This document shows positions 41,965-50,283 of a stretch of DNA of 64,000 bases, piece by piece (the stretch's first letter is position 1; every line of letters starts with the position of its first letter). Origin of the DNA: Rhodopseudomonas sp. BR0M22 (lineage in GTDB: Bacteria > Pseudomonadota > Alphaproteobacteria > Rhizobiales > Xanthobacteraceae); NCBI RefSeq assembly GCF_010907035.1, contig NZ_QUMK01000003.1, forward strand, positions 62,001-126,000. Reading direction: 5' to 3'. Both the position numbers and the translations under genes were made by a program. The notes beneath the pieces are model-generated. The model made no database searches and was not told where the DNA came from. It saw only the letters and a program-made list of their open reading frames with translations.

Positions 41965-43716
41965 TCAGCGCAGCGGCTTTTTCAGCAGCGAGAAGCGATC
42001 GGGGTCGAGACCCAGCGAAGGCTGTAGCATCGGGGCGTCCAGTGTGCGGGCGAGCGGACGCTCGGTTGTGACGGGATCATTCGGTACGTCGCGATGCGAG
42101 GTGGCTCCGCGCCAGCGTTCCAGCACGGCGCCGACGAAGTGCATGTCGTTGCCGGCCGCGGCCGACGGCATCGTTGAAATCGCCGCATCGCTGCGCGGCA
42201 GCTGCTGCGCCGGGACTTCCTTAAAGCGCAGCCTGGTCGGCAGCGCCACGCCTTCGCCGAACGCCAGCACTTCGCGGGTGCCGAGCGAGGGAACGAAGGA
42301 GAGCAGGTTGGCAGCGGCGTCCGACACCGCCGAGCGCAGCAGCGACTGGTCGCGGTCGTTGGCGAGCCGCATCGCGAACAGCGTGTTGCACTGGGACAGG
42401 ATCGTCGCGTCGAGTTCGGCCGGGCGCTGAGTGACGAGGCCGAGATAGACCCCGTATTTGCGGCCTTCCTTGGCGATGCGTGACACCGCCTTGCGGGTCG
42501 GGCCGAAACCGATGGCGCGGTCGGCCGCAGCGTAACGGTGGGCCTCTTCGCAGACGAACAGCAGCGGTGATACGCCGTCGCTCCACAGGCCGAAGTCGAA
42601 TGCCATCCGGCACAGCACCGACACCACCGAGTCGACCACCTCGGCCGGAAATCCGGCGAGCTGCATGATGGTCATGGGCTTGCCGTTGGCCGGCAGGCGG
42701 AACAGATGGCTGATCACCTCGGCCATGGTGTCGCCGCCGACATTGGCGTTGTCGAACATGAAGGCGTAGCGCGGATCGTTTCGCACCGTTTCGATGCGCG
42801 AGATCAGCTTGTGGTAGGTGATGCGCGAGGACCGGTTCTCCAGCTTGCCCATCCGCTCGTCGATCTGCGAAATCAGGTCGACGAGCCGATACGGAACCGG
42901 CGTATCCGCCGTGTAGCCGATCGTCTTCGGATCGACCCGCTTGAAGCCCAGCCGGTCGGTGTTGGTGTATTGCACGTAAAGGCCTTTGGCGATCGGGATC
43001 ACCTCGGCGAGGATGTCGAGTTCCTCCGCCACGCCAGGCCGGCCGGCGAACAGCACGTCGACGATCTCTTCGAAATTGAACAACCAGAACGGCAGCTTCA
43101 GATTGCGCGGGTTCAGCACCAGTGCGCGATCGCCGAAGCAGCGACCGTATTCGTTGTGAACGTCGAGCAGGAAGATCCGCAACGCAGGACGCGATTTCAG
43201 AATTTCGTTCAGCAGCAGTGATACGCCGGTCGACTTGCCGACGCCGGTCGAGCCGAGCACGGCAAAATGTTTCGAGAGCATCTCTTCGATATCGACATAG
43301 GCGACGACCGAGGGATCCTGCTGCAGCGTGCCCACATTGATCTGGTCCGAGCCACTCGGCTCGTAGATGATGCGCAGGTCTTCACTTGAGATCAGTTCAA
43401 CTGCGTCGCCGATGGTCGGGTAGTTGGTGACGCCGCGTTGGAACTTGGGGCGCTGCGGACCGGGCAGGATCTCGCCGAGCAGATCGACGGAGGCGACGGC
43501 GATGTGCTCGTCGGTATCGGCGAGGTTTTCGCTGGAGACCTCAGTGATGATTGCAACGATGGTGGAACTCGCGGTGCGGATGCTGATGAAGCGGCCCACG
43601 GTGGCGCGGACCGCGGAGGGCACCAGCCGGCTCGACGCCAGCAACCCGACACGCGCACCGGAGCCGCGCACCGAGATTACCTTGCCGAACGACGCTTGAG
43701 CGACAGCTTCTGCCAT
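41965..43716 (-). CDS. HerA/DUF87-type AAA+ ATPase
   Basis: A 583-residue HerA-FtsK superfamily ATPase: an N-terminal HAS-barrel-like region (about 8-110), Walker A GSTGVGKST at 155-163, and Walker B in LLFVCEEAHRY followed by GRKYGVYLGLVTQRP (sensor/arginine-finger region). Archaeal HerA pairs with NurA nuclease in DNA end processing; some bacterial versions belong to defence systems. No nuclease gene is next to this one, so it is probably a stand-alone housekeeping copy. The ATG at 43716 is preferred over a TTG three codons upstream. It converges with the receptor gene, five bases apart. Confidence 0.85.
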   Translation of the reverse strand: MAEAVAQASFGKVISVRGSGARVGLLASSRLVPSAVRATVGRFISIRTASSTIVAIITEVSSENLADTDEHIAVASVDLLGEILPGPQRPKFQRGVTNYPTIGDAVELISSEDLRIIYEPSGSDQINVGTLQQDPSVVAYVDIEEMLSKHFAVLGSTGVGKSTGVSLLLNEILKSRPALRIFLLDVHNEYGRCFGDRALVLNPRNLKLPFWLFNFEEIVDVLFAGRPGVAEELDILAEVIPIAKGLYVQYTNTDRLGFKRVDPKTIGYTADTPVPYRLVDLISQIDERMGKLENRSSRITYHKLISRIETVRNDPRYAFMFDNANVGGDTMAEVISHLFRLPANGKPMTIMQLAGFPAEVVDSVVSVLCRMAFDFGLWSDGVSPLLFVCEEAHRYAAADRAIGFGPTRKAVSRIAKEGRKYGVYLGLVTQRPAELDATILSQCNTLFAMRLANDRDQSLLRSAVSDAAANLLSFVPSLGTREVLAFGEGVALPTRLRFKEVPAQQLPRSDAAISTMPSAAAGNDMHFVGAVLERWRGATSHRDVPNDPVTTERPLARTLDAPMLQPSLGLDPDRFSLLKKPLR

Positions 43717-44070
43717 GTCTCGCAACTCACGAATGTCGGATGAACGATCGAATGTCGCGGGCGACTATGGGCAGCGTTGTTGGACAAACTGTTAAGTGAG
43801 CGCCGTCGCGTCAGCCCTTGATCGGTTGGCCGGCGTGCGTCCGAGGGCCGTCGGGGCCTGTGTCGAGGTTCTCGTCGGCGACGATGTGCATCATTTGAAT
43901 GACACTCGCGCGATCTGGATTAACGCGCCGTTGACGATGACAAGGATGCTCCGGCGATCGAATGCCGTCCTGGCGATGACGCGATGCCGCATTGGAGGAT
44001 GGATCAATGGCGGAATCAGTGCGGGAGATCGATACCCGGCGCGTGCGCCGCGACTCGCGGGCGGCAGAGA
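43717..44070. other. Gap between HerA-like and UbiC-like genes
   Basis: 354 bases with no convincing gene, repeat or terminator. Frames on both strands (for example 43811-44086 minus) are arginine/serine-rich and look like shadows. The promoters of the two divergent genes should lie here. Confidence 0.45.
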
Positions 44071-44634
44071 GTGCAGATCCGGACACAGTTGGTGACCAGC
44101 GTCGACGAGTTTCTGAGAGTCATGAAAGCTCACGACACCGCGACAGCGGCGCTGATCGCTTGGTGTCGCCGTCATCATCCTTGCGACGCAGAAGCGATCG
44201 CGATCACACTGCACGGTGACGAGGAGATGGCTGCCGATCGATATCACGGACCTCTGCAGCCTCGAGCAGGCGAGACGCTGCGCCGCCGCCGAGTCTGGCT
44301 GCATTGGGGCAGGCGTGTCCTGTCGGAAGCAGAGAACTGGTACATTCCCGAGCGGTTGCCTCTGCCGCTGCGTGAAGCGGTTGCCGCCGGCAGCCGGCCT
44401 TATGGCGCCGTGGTGGCGGTCTTGCGGCCCGAGCGGACCCCGTTAGCTACGCTGCGCACCGATGAGGGCGGGAGCGATCAATCCGAGGCGGCGGCGATGC
44501 TGGAGCAGCTTGCGCCGGCGAAGGGCTTTTCGCCGCCGGAGGCATTCGTGCTGCACATCCATGCGATCATGACAGCCTCCGGTGTCATGCTGGCCGAGCT
44601 GCACGAGCACTATCGCCGGGACCTGCTACCGTAA
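44071..44634 (+). CDS. Chorismate-lyase-like (UbiC superfamily) protein
   Basis: About 187 residues resembling the chorismate lyase / UTRA fold: RRRRVWLHWGRRVLSEAENW, YIPERLPLPLREAV and PYGAVVAVLRPERTPL correspond to the region of UbiC around its product-binding Arg, and the end (ASGVMLAELHEHYRRDLL) matches the UbiC tail with its catalytic Glu. It may release 4-hydroxybenzoate from chorismate for ubiquinone or another phenolic, but no ubiquinone genes are adjacent and similarity is loose. GTG at 44071 is my choice; ATG at 44122 (MKAHDTATAAL) is the alternative. Confidence 0.6.
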   Translation: MQIRTQLVTSVDEFLRVMKAHDTATAALIAWCRRHHPCDAEAIAITLHGDEEMAADRYHGPLQPRAGETLRRRRVWLHWGRRVLSEAENWYIPERLPLPLREAVAAGSRPYGAVVAVLRPERTPLATLRTDEGGSDQSEAAAMLEQLAPAKGFSPPEAFVLHIHAIMTASGVMLAELHEHYRRDLLP

Positions 44635-44678
44635 GCGATGGGACGCTGCCGCTGCGCGACAATGCCCTTGCGGCCGGA

Positions 44679-45572
44679 TCAGTCCTCGACGAATTCGTCC
44701 CGGCGATAGCCCTGCGCGTAGAGCAGCGCGGTGAGATCGCCATGGTCGATCCGGCCGTGGGCCGCTGCGGCGACCGCCGGCTTGGCGTGGTAGGCGATGC
44801 CGAGACCGGCAGCCTGGATCATGCCGAGATCGTTGGCGCCGTCGCCGACCACCAGGGTGTCGATCGCATCGAGATCGTCGGCTTCGCGCAGCTCCAGCAG
44901 CGTCGCCAGCTTGGCGTCGCGGCCGAGGATCGGCTCGGCGACAGTGCCGGTCAGCTTGCCGTCCTGGCTCAGGAGTTCGTTGGCGCGGTGCTCGGCAAAG
45001 CCGAGCCGTTCGGCGACCACATGGGTGAACTGGGTGAAGCCTCCAGACACCAGGCAGGTGTAGGCGCCATTGGCGCGCATCGTCTGCACCACCGCGCGGC
45101 CGCCCGGCGTCAGCGTGATCCGGGTGTCGAGCACCTGGCCGATCACTTCGAGCGGTAGCCCCTCGAGCAGCGCGACGCGCTCGCGCAGCGCCGGCTCGAA
45201 TTCGATCTCGCCGCGCATCGCTCGCTCGGTGATCGCGGCGACGTGGTCCTTCAACCCGACCAAGCCCGCCAACTCGTCGATGCATTCTTGCCCGATCATG
45301 GTCGAGTCCATATCGGCGAGAAAAAGCTTCTTGCGCCGTGTCGCGGCAGGTTGCACCACGACGTCCACCGGGAGGTCGCCGCGGGCGGTGCGTAGTCGCT
45401 CAGCGAGCACCCGCGGATCTTCGGGGCTGGCGAAAAAAATGTCGGCGGCGACCTCGTTGTGCAGCCAGACCGCTTCATTGGGCTGAGGCAGCACTGCCCG
45501 CACGCCCTCGATCACGGTCGAATCCAGCGCGGGACTGTTCGGATTGCAGATGAGCGTAGCGACGAGCGACAT
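44679..45572 (-). CDS. serB: Phosphoserine phosphatase
   Basis: Last step of serine synthesis, dephosphorylating O-phosphoserine. The 297-residue protein has an N-terminal ACT-like regulatory region (1-80) and the HAD phosphatase core with nucleophile Asp87 and Asp89 in LADMDSTMI, the SGGFTQF loop and the metal-binding [11 protein letters not shown]. The ATG at 45572 is used because the residues before it lie within the divergent miaA gene. The start codons of serB and miaA overlap head to head (CATG at 45570-45573). Confidence 0.95.
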   Translation of the reverse strand: MSLVATLICNPNSPALDSTVIEGVRAVLPQPNEAVWLHNEVAADIFFASPEDPRVLAERLRTARGDLPVDVVVQPAATRRKKLFLADMDSTMIGQECIDELAGLVGLKDHVAAITERAMRGEIEFEPALRERVALLEGLPLEVIGQVLDTRITLTPGGRAVVQTMRANGAYTCLVSGGFTQFTHVVAERLGFAEHRANELLSQDGKLTGTVAEPILGRDAKLATLLELREADDLDAIDTLVVGDGANDLGMIQAAGLGIAYHAKPAVAAAAHGRIDHGDLTALLYAQGYRRDEFVED

Positions 45573-46521
45573 GACAGCGGAGGGTCCGGAACGGCGCGGC
45601 CGGCGGCCGGCGGCCGTGCTTATCGCAGGGCCGACCGCCAGCGGCAAGTCGGCCTTGGCGCTGAGGTTGGCACAGGCGCGGCACGGTGTCGTGATCAATA
45701 CCGATTCGATGCAGGTGTATCGCGACCTGCGGATCATCACCGCCCGGCCGACACTGGACGAGGAGGCGCTGGCGCCGCATCGCCTTTACGGTACGGTCGA
45801 TGCCGCGGTGAATTTCTCCGCCGGGGCTTATGTCGAGGCCGCCGCCGCGGTGCTGGCCGACGCGCGCGCCGCCGGGCAGCTGCCGATCCTGATCGGCGGG
45901 ACCGGGCTATATTTCAAGGCGCTGACGCGGGGACTGTCGGCGGTGCCGCCGGTGCCGGCCGAGGTCCGCGACGCCGTGCGGTTGCGGCTCGACCGGGACG
46001 GCGTGCAGGCGCTGCACGCGGAGCTGGCGGGCCACGATCCGGAGGCTGCGGCGCGGCTGGCGCCCGCAGACCGCACCCGAATCGCGCGGGCGCTGGAGGT
46101 GGTGCTGGCGACCGGCCGGCCATTGACCGACTGGCACCAGCAGGCCTCGCCGCCGTTGTTGCCCCCGGACGATGTTGTGGCGGTATTCCTGGCCCCGGAT
46201 CGCGAGGCGCTGTACGCGCGGATCGACTCCCGATTCGCCGCGATGCTGCAGGCCGGCGCACTGGACGAGGTTGCCGTCTTGGCTGAGCGCCGGCTCGATC
46301 CGCTGCTGCCGGCGATGAAAGCCCACGGCGTGCCGGCGCTGATCCGGCACCTGCGCGGCGAAATCGCCCTCGACGAGGCCGCCGCGATCGGTGCGGCCGA
46401 CACCCGGCATTATGCCAAGCGGCAGTTCACCTGGTTTCGGCACCAGCTGCCGGAATTCCGCTGGGTGCGGCCGGAGGAGGCAGGCGCGTTGCTTAACGCC
46501 GTCATTCCGGGGCGCGCGTAG
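45571..46521 (+). CDS. miaA: tRNA dimethylallyltransferase
   Basis: Adds the isopentenyl group to A37 of tRNAs that read codons starting with U. About 316 residues from the ATG at 45571 (an ATG seven codons earlier, 45550, is possible): P-loop GPTASGKS at 20-27, [29 protein letters not shown] and [16 protein letters not shown]. The last seven residues (AVIPGRA) and the stop codon are encoded by the start of a CGTCATTCCGG palindromic repeat, so the C-terminus has been rewritten by a repeat insertion. Confidence 0.95.
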   Translation: MTAEGPERRGRRPAAVLIAGPTASGKSALALRLAQARHGVVINTDSMQVYRDLRIITARPTLDEEALAPHRLYGTVDAAVNFSAGAYVEAAAAVLADARAAGQLPILIGGTGLYFKALTRGLSAVPPVPAEVRDAVRLRLDRDGVQALHAELAGHDPEAAARLAPADRTRIARALEVVLATGRPLTDWHQQASPPLLPPDDVVAVFLAPDREALYARIDSRFAAMLQAGALDEVAVLAERRLDPLLPAMKAHGVPALIRHLRGEIALDEAAAIGAADTRHYAKRQFTWFRHQLPEFRWVRPEEAGALLNAVIPGRA

Positions 46522-46617
46522 CGCGAACCCGGAATTTCACAGTTTTGGAAACACAGACGTACCCCCGAACCACCGGATTCTGGGTTCGCTCGCTGGCGCG
46601 AGCGCCCCGGAATGACG
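46500..46617. repeat. Palindromic repeat unit (CGTCATTCCGG type) overlapping miaA
   Basis: Starts CGTCATTCCGGGGCGCGC and ends GCGCCCCGGAATGACG, with inner GAACCCGGAATT / GGATTCTGGGTTCG. It is the same family as 10559-10661. The left 22 bases are inside miaA and supply its stop codon (TAG at 46519). Confidence 0.8.
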
Positions 46618-46794
46618 CGCTTGGGGCAGGGGACGCTGGCGTGGAGGTTCAGGCACGACCACCTCCGCAGAAGGCCGCAGCCCCAGCGTATCGATCCGCG
46701 CATCTTACTCCGCGGCATGCCGACTGCCTGTTATTGACGCTCGCGAGCTTCCTGGAATCCGGCTAAGGTTTGATCCGTTCGGATCTTCGTCTCC

Positions 46795-46823
46795 TTGACA
46801 TTCAGGGTTTGAGGGGTAATGGT
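46795..46823 (+). promoter_or_regulatory. Probable ilvB promoter (-35 TTGACA)
   Basis: TTGACA at 46795-46800 is a perfect -35 hexamer. Sixteen to seventeen bases on, TAATGG/AATGGT around 46817-46823 is a weak -10 match. Transcription from here would start about 25-30 bases before the leader-peptide ATG at 46858. Confidence 0.4.
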
Positions 46824-46857
46824 CCGCGCGCAACCTTTGGGAAGCTGAGCCGACCGA

Positions 46858-46923
46858 ATGCGACACAAAATTTCCGACCTGCTTCTCGTCATCGTACCCA
46901 GGCGCACCGCCGGGGGTGGATAG
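46858..46923 (+). CDS. ilvB leader peptide (21 aa, attenuation)
   Basis: A 21-residue frame, MRHKISDLLLVIVPRR plus a short Gly-rich tail, ending in TAG. Codons 8-13 (46879-46896) are CTG CTT CTC GTC ATC GTA: Leu-Leu-Leu-Val-Ile-Val in a row, with a further Ile codon at 46870. Such runs are the sensor of ribosome-mediated attenuation in branched-chain amino acid operons: starvation for Leu, Val or Ile stalls the ribosome and lets transcription pass the terminator that follows. The ribosome binding site is not strong. Confidence 0.85.
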   Translation: MRHKISDLLLVIVPRRTAGGG

Positions 46924-46950
46924 ACTCCACCCCGCGAACGGACGGTGCGC
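46902..46950 (+). promoter_or_regulatory. Leader RNA protector/pause hairpins of the ilvB attenuator
   Basis: Nested perfect stems: GCGCACCG (46902-46909) with CGGTGCGC (46943-46950), enclosing GGGGTGGA (46913-46920) with TCCACCCC (46926-46933). The leader stop codon lies in the inner loop, so a ribosome finishing or stalling in the leader would open or free different arms. The alternative antiterminator pairing could not be resolved by eye. Confidence 0.7.
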
Positions 46951-46951
46951 T

Positions 46952-46976
46952 GAGGGCCTTTGAAGGGCCCTTTTTT
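46952..46976 (+). terminator. ilvB attenuator terminator
   Basis: AGGGCC (46953-46958), a 7-base loop and GGCCCT (46966-46971), followed by a run of six T (46971-46976): an intrinsic terminator 29 bases after the leader stop codon and about 75 bases before ilvB. With the leader peptide it makes a complete attenuator. Confidence 0.82.
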
Positions 46977-47052
46977 ATTGTCCGAACGCTTCGACTTCAG
47001 TTTGTCCGAACCACCCGAACGTCAGCGCCAGAGGCGCATCCGGAGCCTAAAC

Positions 47053-48831
47053 ATGAGCGACAGCAACAGCCACGATCCGAACCAGATGACCGGTGCGGCG
47101 ATGATCGTCCGCGCGATGAAGGATCACGGTGTCGAGCACATCTTCGGTTATCCGGGTGGCGCGGTCCTTCCGATCTACGACGAGATCTTCCAGCAGTCCG
47201 ACGTCCAGCACATCCTGGTCCGGCACGAGCAGGGCGCCGGCCATGCGGCCGAGGGCTATGCGCGCTCGACCGGAAAGCCGGGCGTGGTGCTGGTGACCTC
47301 GGGCCCGGGCGCCACCAATATGGTGACGCCGCTCGCCGACGCGTTGATGGATTCGATCCCGCTGGTGTGCATCACCGGGCAGGTGCCGACCCATCTGATC
47401 GGCAATGACGCCTTCCAGGAATGCGACACCGTCGGCATCACCCGGCCGTGCACCAAGCACAACTGGCTGGTGCGCCGGATCGAGGATCTGGCCAAGGTGC
47501 TGCACGAAGCGTTCTATGTCGCGACGTCGGGCCGTCCGGGCCCGGTGGTGGTCGACGTGCCGAAGGACGTGCAGTTCGCCACCGGCACCTATCATCCGCC
47601 GCGCAAGGCCGACGTCCATGTCTCCTACGTTCCGAAGACCAAGGGCGACCCGGCGCAGATCCGCAAGGCGGTGGCGTTGCTGGCGAATGCCAAGCGGCCG
47701 GTGATCTATTCCGGCGGCGGCGTGGTCAATTCCGGTCCAGAAGCGTCGCGGCTGCTGCGCGAACTGGTCGAGATCACCGACTTCCCGATCACCTCGACGC
47801 TGATGGGTCTCGGTGCCTATCCGGCCTCGGGCAAGAACTGGCTCGGCATGCTGGGCATGCACGGCACTTACGAAGCCAACATGACGATGCATGGTTGCGA
47901 CGTCATGCTGTGCATCGGCGCGCGGTTCGACGACCGCATCACCGGCCGCACCGACGCGTTCGCGCCGAACGCCAAGAAAATCCACATCGACATCGATCCG
48001 TCGTCGATCAACAAGAACATCCGGGTCGACGTGCCGATCATCGGCGACGTCGCCACGGTGCTCGAGGATCTGCTCGGCGTGTTCAAGGCCGAGGCCAAGA
48101 AGCCGGACATCAAGCCGTGGTGGCAGCAGGTCGCGAGCTGGCGGGCGCGCAATTCGCTCGCGTACAAGAAGAGCAGCGACGTCATCATGCCGCAATACGC
48201 GATCCAGCGGCTGTACGAGGCGACCCGCGGCCGTGACACCTACATCACGACCGAGGTCGGGCAGCACCAGATGTGGGCGGCGCAGTTCTACGGCTTCGAA
48301 CAGCCGAAGCGCTGGATGACCTCTGGCGGTCTCGGCACCATGGGCTATGGCCTGCCGGCGGCGCTCGGTGTGCAGGTGGCGCATCGCGACAGCTTGGTGA
48401 TCGACATCGCCGGCGACGCCTCGGTGCAGATGACGATCCAGGAGATGGCGACGGCGGTGCAGTACGAGCTGCCGATCAAGATCTTCATCCTCAACAACCA
48501 GTACATGGGCATGGTGCGGCAGTGGCAGCAGCTGCTGCACGGCAACCGGCTGTCGCATTCCTACACCGAGGCGATGCCCGACTTCGTCAAGCTCGCCGAG
48601 GCTTACGGCGCGGTCGGCATGCAGGTGTTCAAGCCGTCGGATCTCGACGGCGCGATCCAGGACATGATCAAGGTCAACAAGCCGGTGCTGTTCGACTGCC
48701 GCGTTGCCGCGCTGGAGAATTGCTTCCCGATGATCCCGTCGGGCAAGGCGCACAACGAAATGCTGCTGCCGGCCGAAGCTACCGACGAAGCCACCGCAGC
48801 CGCCTTCGCCGGCGGCAAGGCGCTGGTGTGA
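47053..48831 (+). CDS. ilvB: Acetolactate synthase, large subunit
   Basis: Catalytic ThDP/FAD subunit making acetolactate (valine, leucine) or acetohydroxybutyrate (isoleucine). The 592-residue enzyme has catalytic Glu59 in RHEQGAGHAAEGYAR, VTSGPGATN, and the ThDP motif GDASVQMTIQEMATAVQ...NNQYMGMVRQWQ. GGAG seven bases before the ATG at 47053 fixes the start. Expression is probably controlled by the attenuator at 46858-46976. The regulatory subunit gene ilvH follows after a 140-base spacer containing a repeat. Confidence 0.96.
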   Translation: MSDSNSHDPNQMTGAAMIVRAMKDHGVEHIFGYPGGAVLPIYDEIFQQSDVQHILVRHEQGAGHAAEGYARSTGKPGVVLVTSGPGATNMVTPLADALMDSIPLVCITGQVPTHLIGNDAFQECDTVGITRPCTKHNWLVRRIEDLAKVLHEAFYVATSGRPGPVVVDVPKDVQFATGTYHPPRKADVHVSYVPKTKGDPAQIRKAVALLANAKRPVIYSGGGVVNSGPEASRLLRELVEITDFPITSTLMGLGAYPASGKNWLGMLGMHGTYEANMTMHGCDVMLCIGARFDDRITGRTDAFAPNAKKIHIDIDPSSINKNIRVDVPIIGDVATVLEDLLGVFKAEAKKPDIKPWWQQVASWRARNSLAYKKSSDVIMPQYAIQRLYEATRGRDTYITTEVGQHQMWAAQFYGFEQPKRWMTSGGLGTMGYGLPAALGVQVAHRDSLVIDIAGDASVQMTIQEMATAVQYELPIKIFILNNQYMGMVRQWQQLLHGNRLSHSYTEAMPDFVKLAEAYGAVGMQVFKPSDLDGAIQDMIKVNKPVLFDCRVAALENCFPMIPSGKAHNEMLLPAEATDEATAAAFAGGKALV

Positions 48832-48857
48832 TCCAAGGCGCTTGGCTTCAACAACGA

Positions 48858-48936
48858 CGTCATGCGCGGGCTTGACCCGCGCATCCATCGATCTTCGCAA
48901 GAGTGATGGATTGCCGGGTCAAGCCCGGCAATGACG
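48858..48936. repeat. Palindromic repeat between ilvB and ilvH
   Basis: CGTCATGCGCGGGCTTGACC with GCGCATCCATC, then GATGGATTGCC and GGGTCAAGCCCGGCAATGACG. The two halves are inverted copies; the family is that of 10397-10527. It separates two genes that are normally directly adjacent. Confidence 0.8.
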
Positions 48937-48971
48937 CTCACTGACAATTCGGCTCAAACCTGAGAACAGAC

Positions 48972-49514
48972 ATGACCCAGCCCGCATCCGCTTACTTCAT
49001 GGAAGAGCGCCACGATCCGAACGAGACTCACACGCTGTCGGTGATCGTGCAGAACGAGCCCGGCGTTCTGGCCCGAGTGATCGGGCTGTTCTCGGGCCGC
49101 GGCTACAACATCGAAAGCCTCACGGTGTCGGAGACCGAGGCGCAGAAGCACTTGTCCCGGATCACCATCGTCACCACCGGCACGCCGATGGTGATCCAGC
49201 AGATCAAGAACCAGCTCGACCGCATGGTCCCGGTGTATCGCGTCGTCGACATGACGCTGAGCGGCCGTTCGATCGAGCGCGAACTGGCGATGGTCAAGCT
49301 ACGGGGCGTCGGCGAGCATCGCGTCGAATCGCTGCGGCTCGCCGAGGCCTTCCGAGCCCGGGTGATCGACGCCTCGACCGAGAGCTTCGTGTTCGAGATC
49401 ACCGGCAACTCGTCGAAGATCAATCAGTTCATCGAACTGATGCGCCCGCTCGGGCTGGTCGAAGTGGTCCGCACCGGCGTCGCCGCCATCGGCCGCGGCG
49501 CCGAGGGGATGTAA
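48972..49514 (+). CDS. ilvH: Acetolactate synthase, small regulatory subunit
   Basis: The 180-residue regulatory subunit confers valine feedback on IlvB. The N-terminal ACT domain is seen as HTLSVIVQNEPGVLARVIGLFSGRGYNIESL, followed by the C-terminal domain ending near GLVEVVRTGVAAIGRG. It lies 140 bases after ilvB on the same strand, so both are probably on one transcript under the ilvB attenuator. Confidence 0.95.
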   Translation: MTQPASAYFMEERHDPNETHTLSVIVQNEPGVLARVIGLFSGRGYNIESLTVSETEAQKHLSRITIVTTGTPMVIQQIKNQLDRMVPVYRVVDMTLSGRSIERELAMVKLRGVGEHRVESLRLAEAFRARVIDASTESFVFEITGNSSKINQFIELMRPLGLVEVVRTGVAAIGRGAEGM

Positions 49515-49536
49515 GGGGCGAACCCTTGGCACCGGT

Positions 49537-49569
49537 GCGTTTCGGATATACATTGGATATCCGAAACGC
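49537..49569. promoter_or_regulatory. Inverted-repeat operator of the mazEF module
   Basis: GCGTTTCGGATAT (49537-49549), seven-base spacer, then the exact inverted copy ATATCCGAAACGC (49557-49569), ending 11 bases before the mazE ATG. AbrB/MazE antitoxins bind such palindromes to repress their own operon. The spacer region contains TATACAT, which could be the -10 box. Confidence 0.7.
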
Positions 49570-49580
49570 CGGAGGCTGGT

Positions 49581-49916
49581 ATGAAGGGTCTTGTGGCTCA
49601 ATGGGGCAATAGCGCTGCGCTGAGGTTGCCCAAGACGATTCTCGAAGACTTAAAGATCGCTCCGGGAAGCGAAGTCGAGATGTGGACCGACGCCGGCGAG
49701 TTGCGCGTAAGGGCTGCGCCACGCCGTCCGCGCTACCGCCTCGAAGACCTCATCGCGCAGATGGACCCCGCGAATGAGCCTCCGATGGTCGATTGGGGGC
49801 CGGATCGCGGTTCGGAAATTATCGACGATGAGTACTCGCGGGGCGAAATCACGATCGATGACGAACTTTCCGAAACTCCGCGTCGAACGCCGGTTCGACA
49901 CCGCTCTCCCAAATGA
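49581..49916 (+). CDS. mazE: MazE-type antitoxin
   Basis: A 111-residue antitoxin with an N-terminal AbrB/SpoVT DNA-binding hairpin (VAQWGNSAALRLPKTILEDLKIAPGSEVEM, 5-34) and an acidic C-terminal tail rich in Asp/Glu (about 75-100) that should wrap around the toxin. GGAGG precedes the ATG by five bases. It overlaps mazF by four bases (ATGA, 49913-49916). It represses itself through the 33-base palindrome upstream (inferred). The C-tail is longer than in E. coli MazE (82 residues). Confidence 0.88.
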   Translation: MKGLVAQWGNSAALRLPKTILEDLKIAPGSEVEMWTDAGELRVRAAPRRPRYRLEDLIAQMDPANEPPMVDWGPDRGSEIIDDEYSRGEITIDDELSETPRRTPVRHRSPK

Positions 49917-50257
49917 GCGATCCCGATGTCGGGGATGTGGCATGGGTTGAATTCGACCCGGTCCTCGGCACGGAGCAGGGCAGACGACGCCCGTCGTTGA
50001 TCCTGACTCCGCGCTTGTATCATGAGCGATCGAGCCGCGCGATCGTCTGTCCCATCACCTCAAAGGTGGGCGATTGGCCTTTCAATGTCGCGCTCCCCGA
50101 AGGAATGAGGACCCGAGGTGCGGTCCAAATCGATCAGATCAGGACCATCCATCGCAGCTCCCGGATGTTCCGGATCGTGGAGCGCGCACCAGATTCCCTG
50201 CTCGAAGAGGTGCGCGCACGATTGGGTACGCTTCTGGGCATCATCGCCGTTACGTAG
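49913..50257 (+). CDS. mazF: MazF-type endoribonuclease toxin
   Basis: A 114-residue PemK/MazF toxin that cuts mRNA at short sequences when the antitoxin is lost. The family features GDVAWVEFDPVLGTEQGRRRPSLIL (with the conserved Gly-x-Glu-x2-x-x-RP), VCPITSK and the C-terminal QIRTIHRS...ERAPDSLLEEVRARLGTLLG are intact, so the pair looks functional. It is translationally coupled to mazE. The module is inserted between ilvH and the host-attachment gene. Confidence 0.88.
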   Translation: MSDPDVGDVAWVEFDPVLGTEQGRRRPSLILTPRLYHERSSRAIVCPITSKVGDWPFNVALPEGMRTRGAVQIDQIRTIHRSSRMFRIVERAPDSLLEEVRARLGTLLGIIAVT

Positions 50258-50283
50258 ACAAACTGGCGGCTTCAGTAATGCCG

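Noticed and set aside
41965..43716. HerA-type ATPase as part of a defence island
   Set aside because: No nuclease, SIR2 or other defence gene is adjacent; the neighbours are a receptor and a metabolic-type gene.
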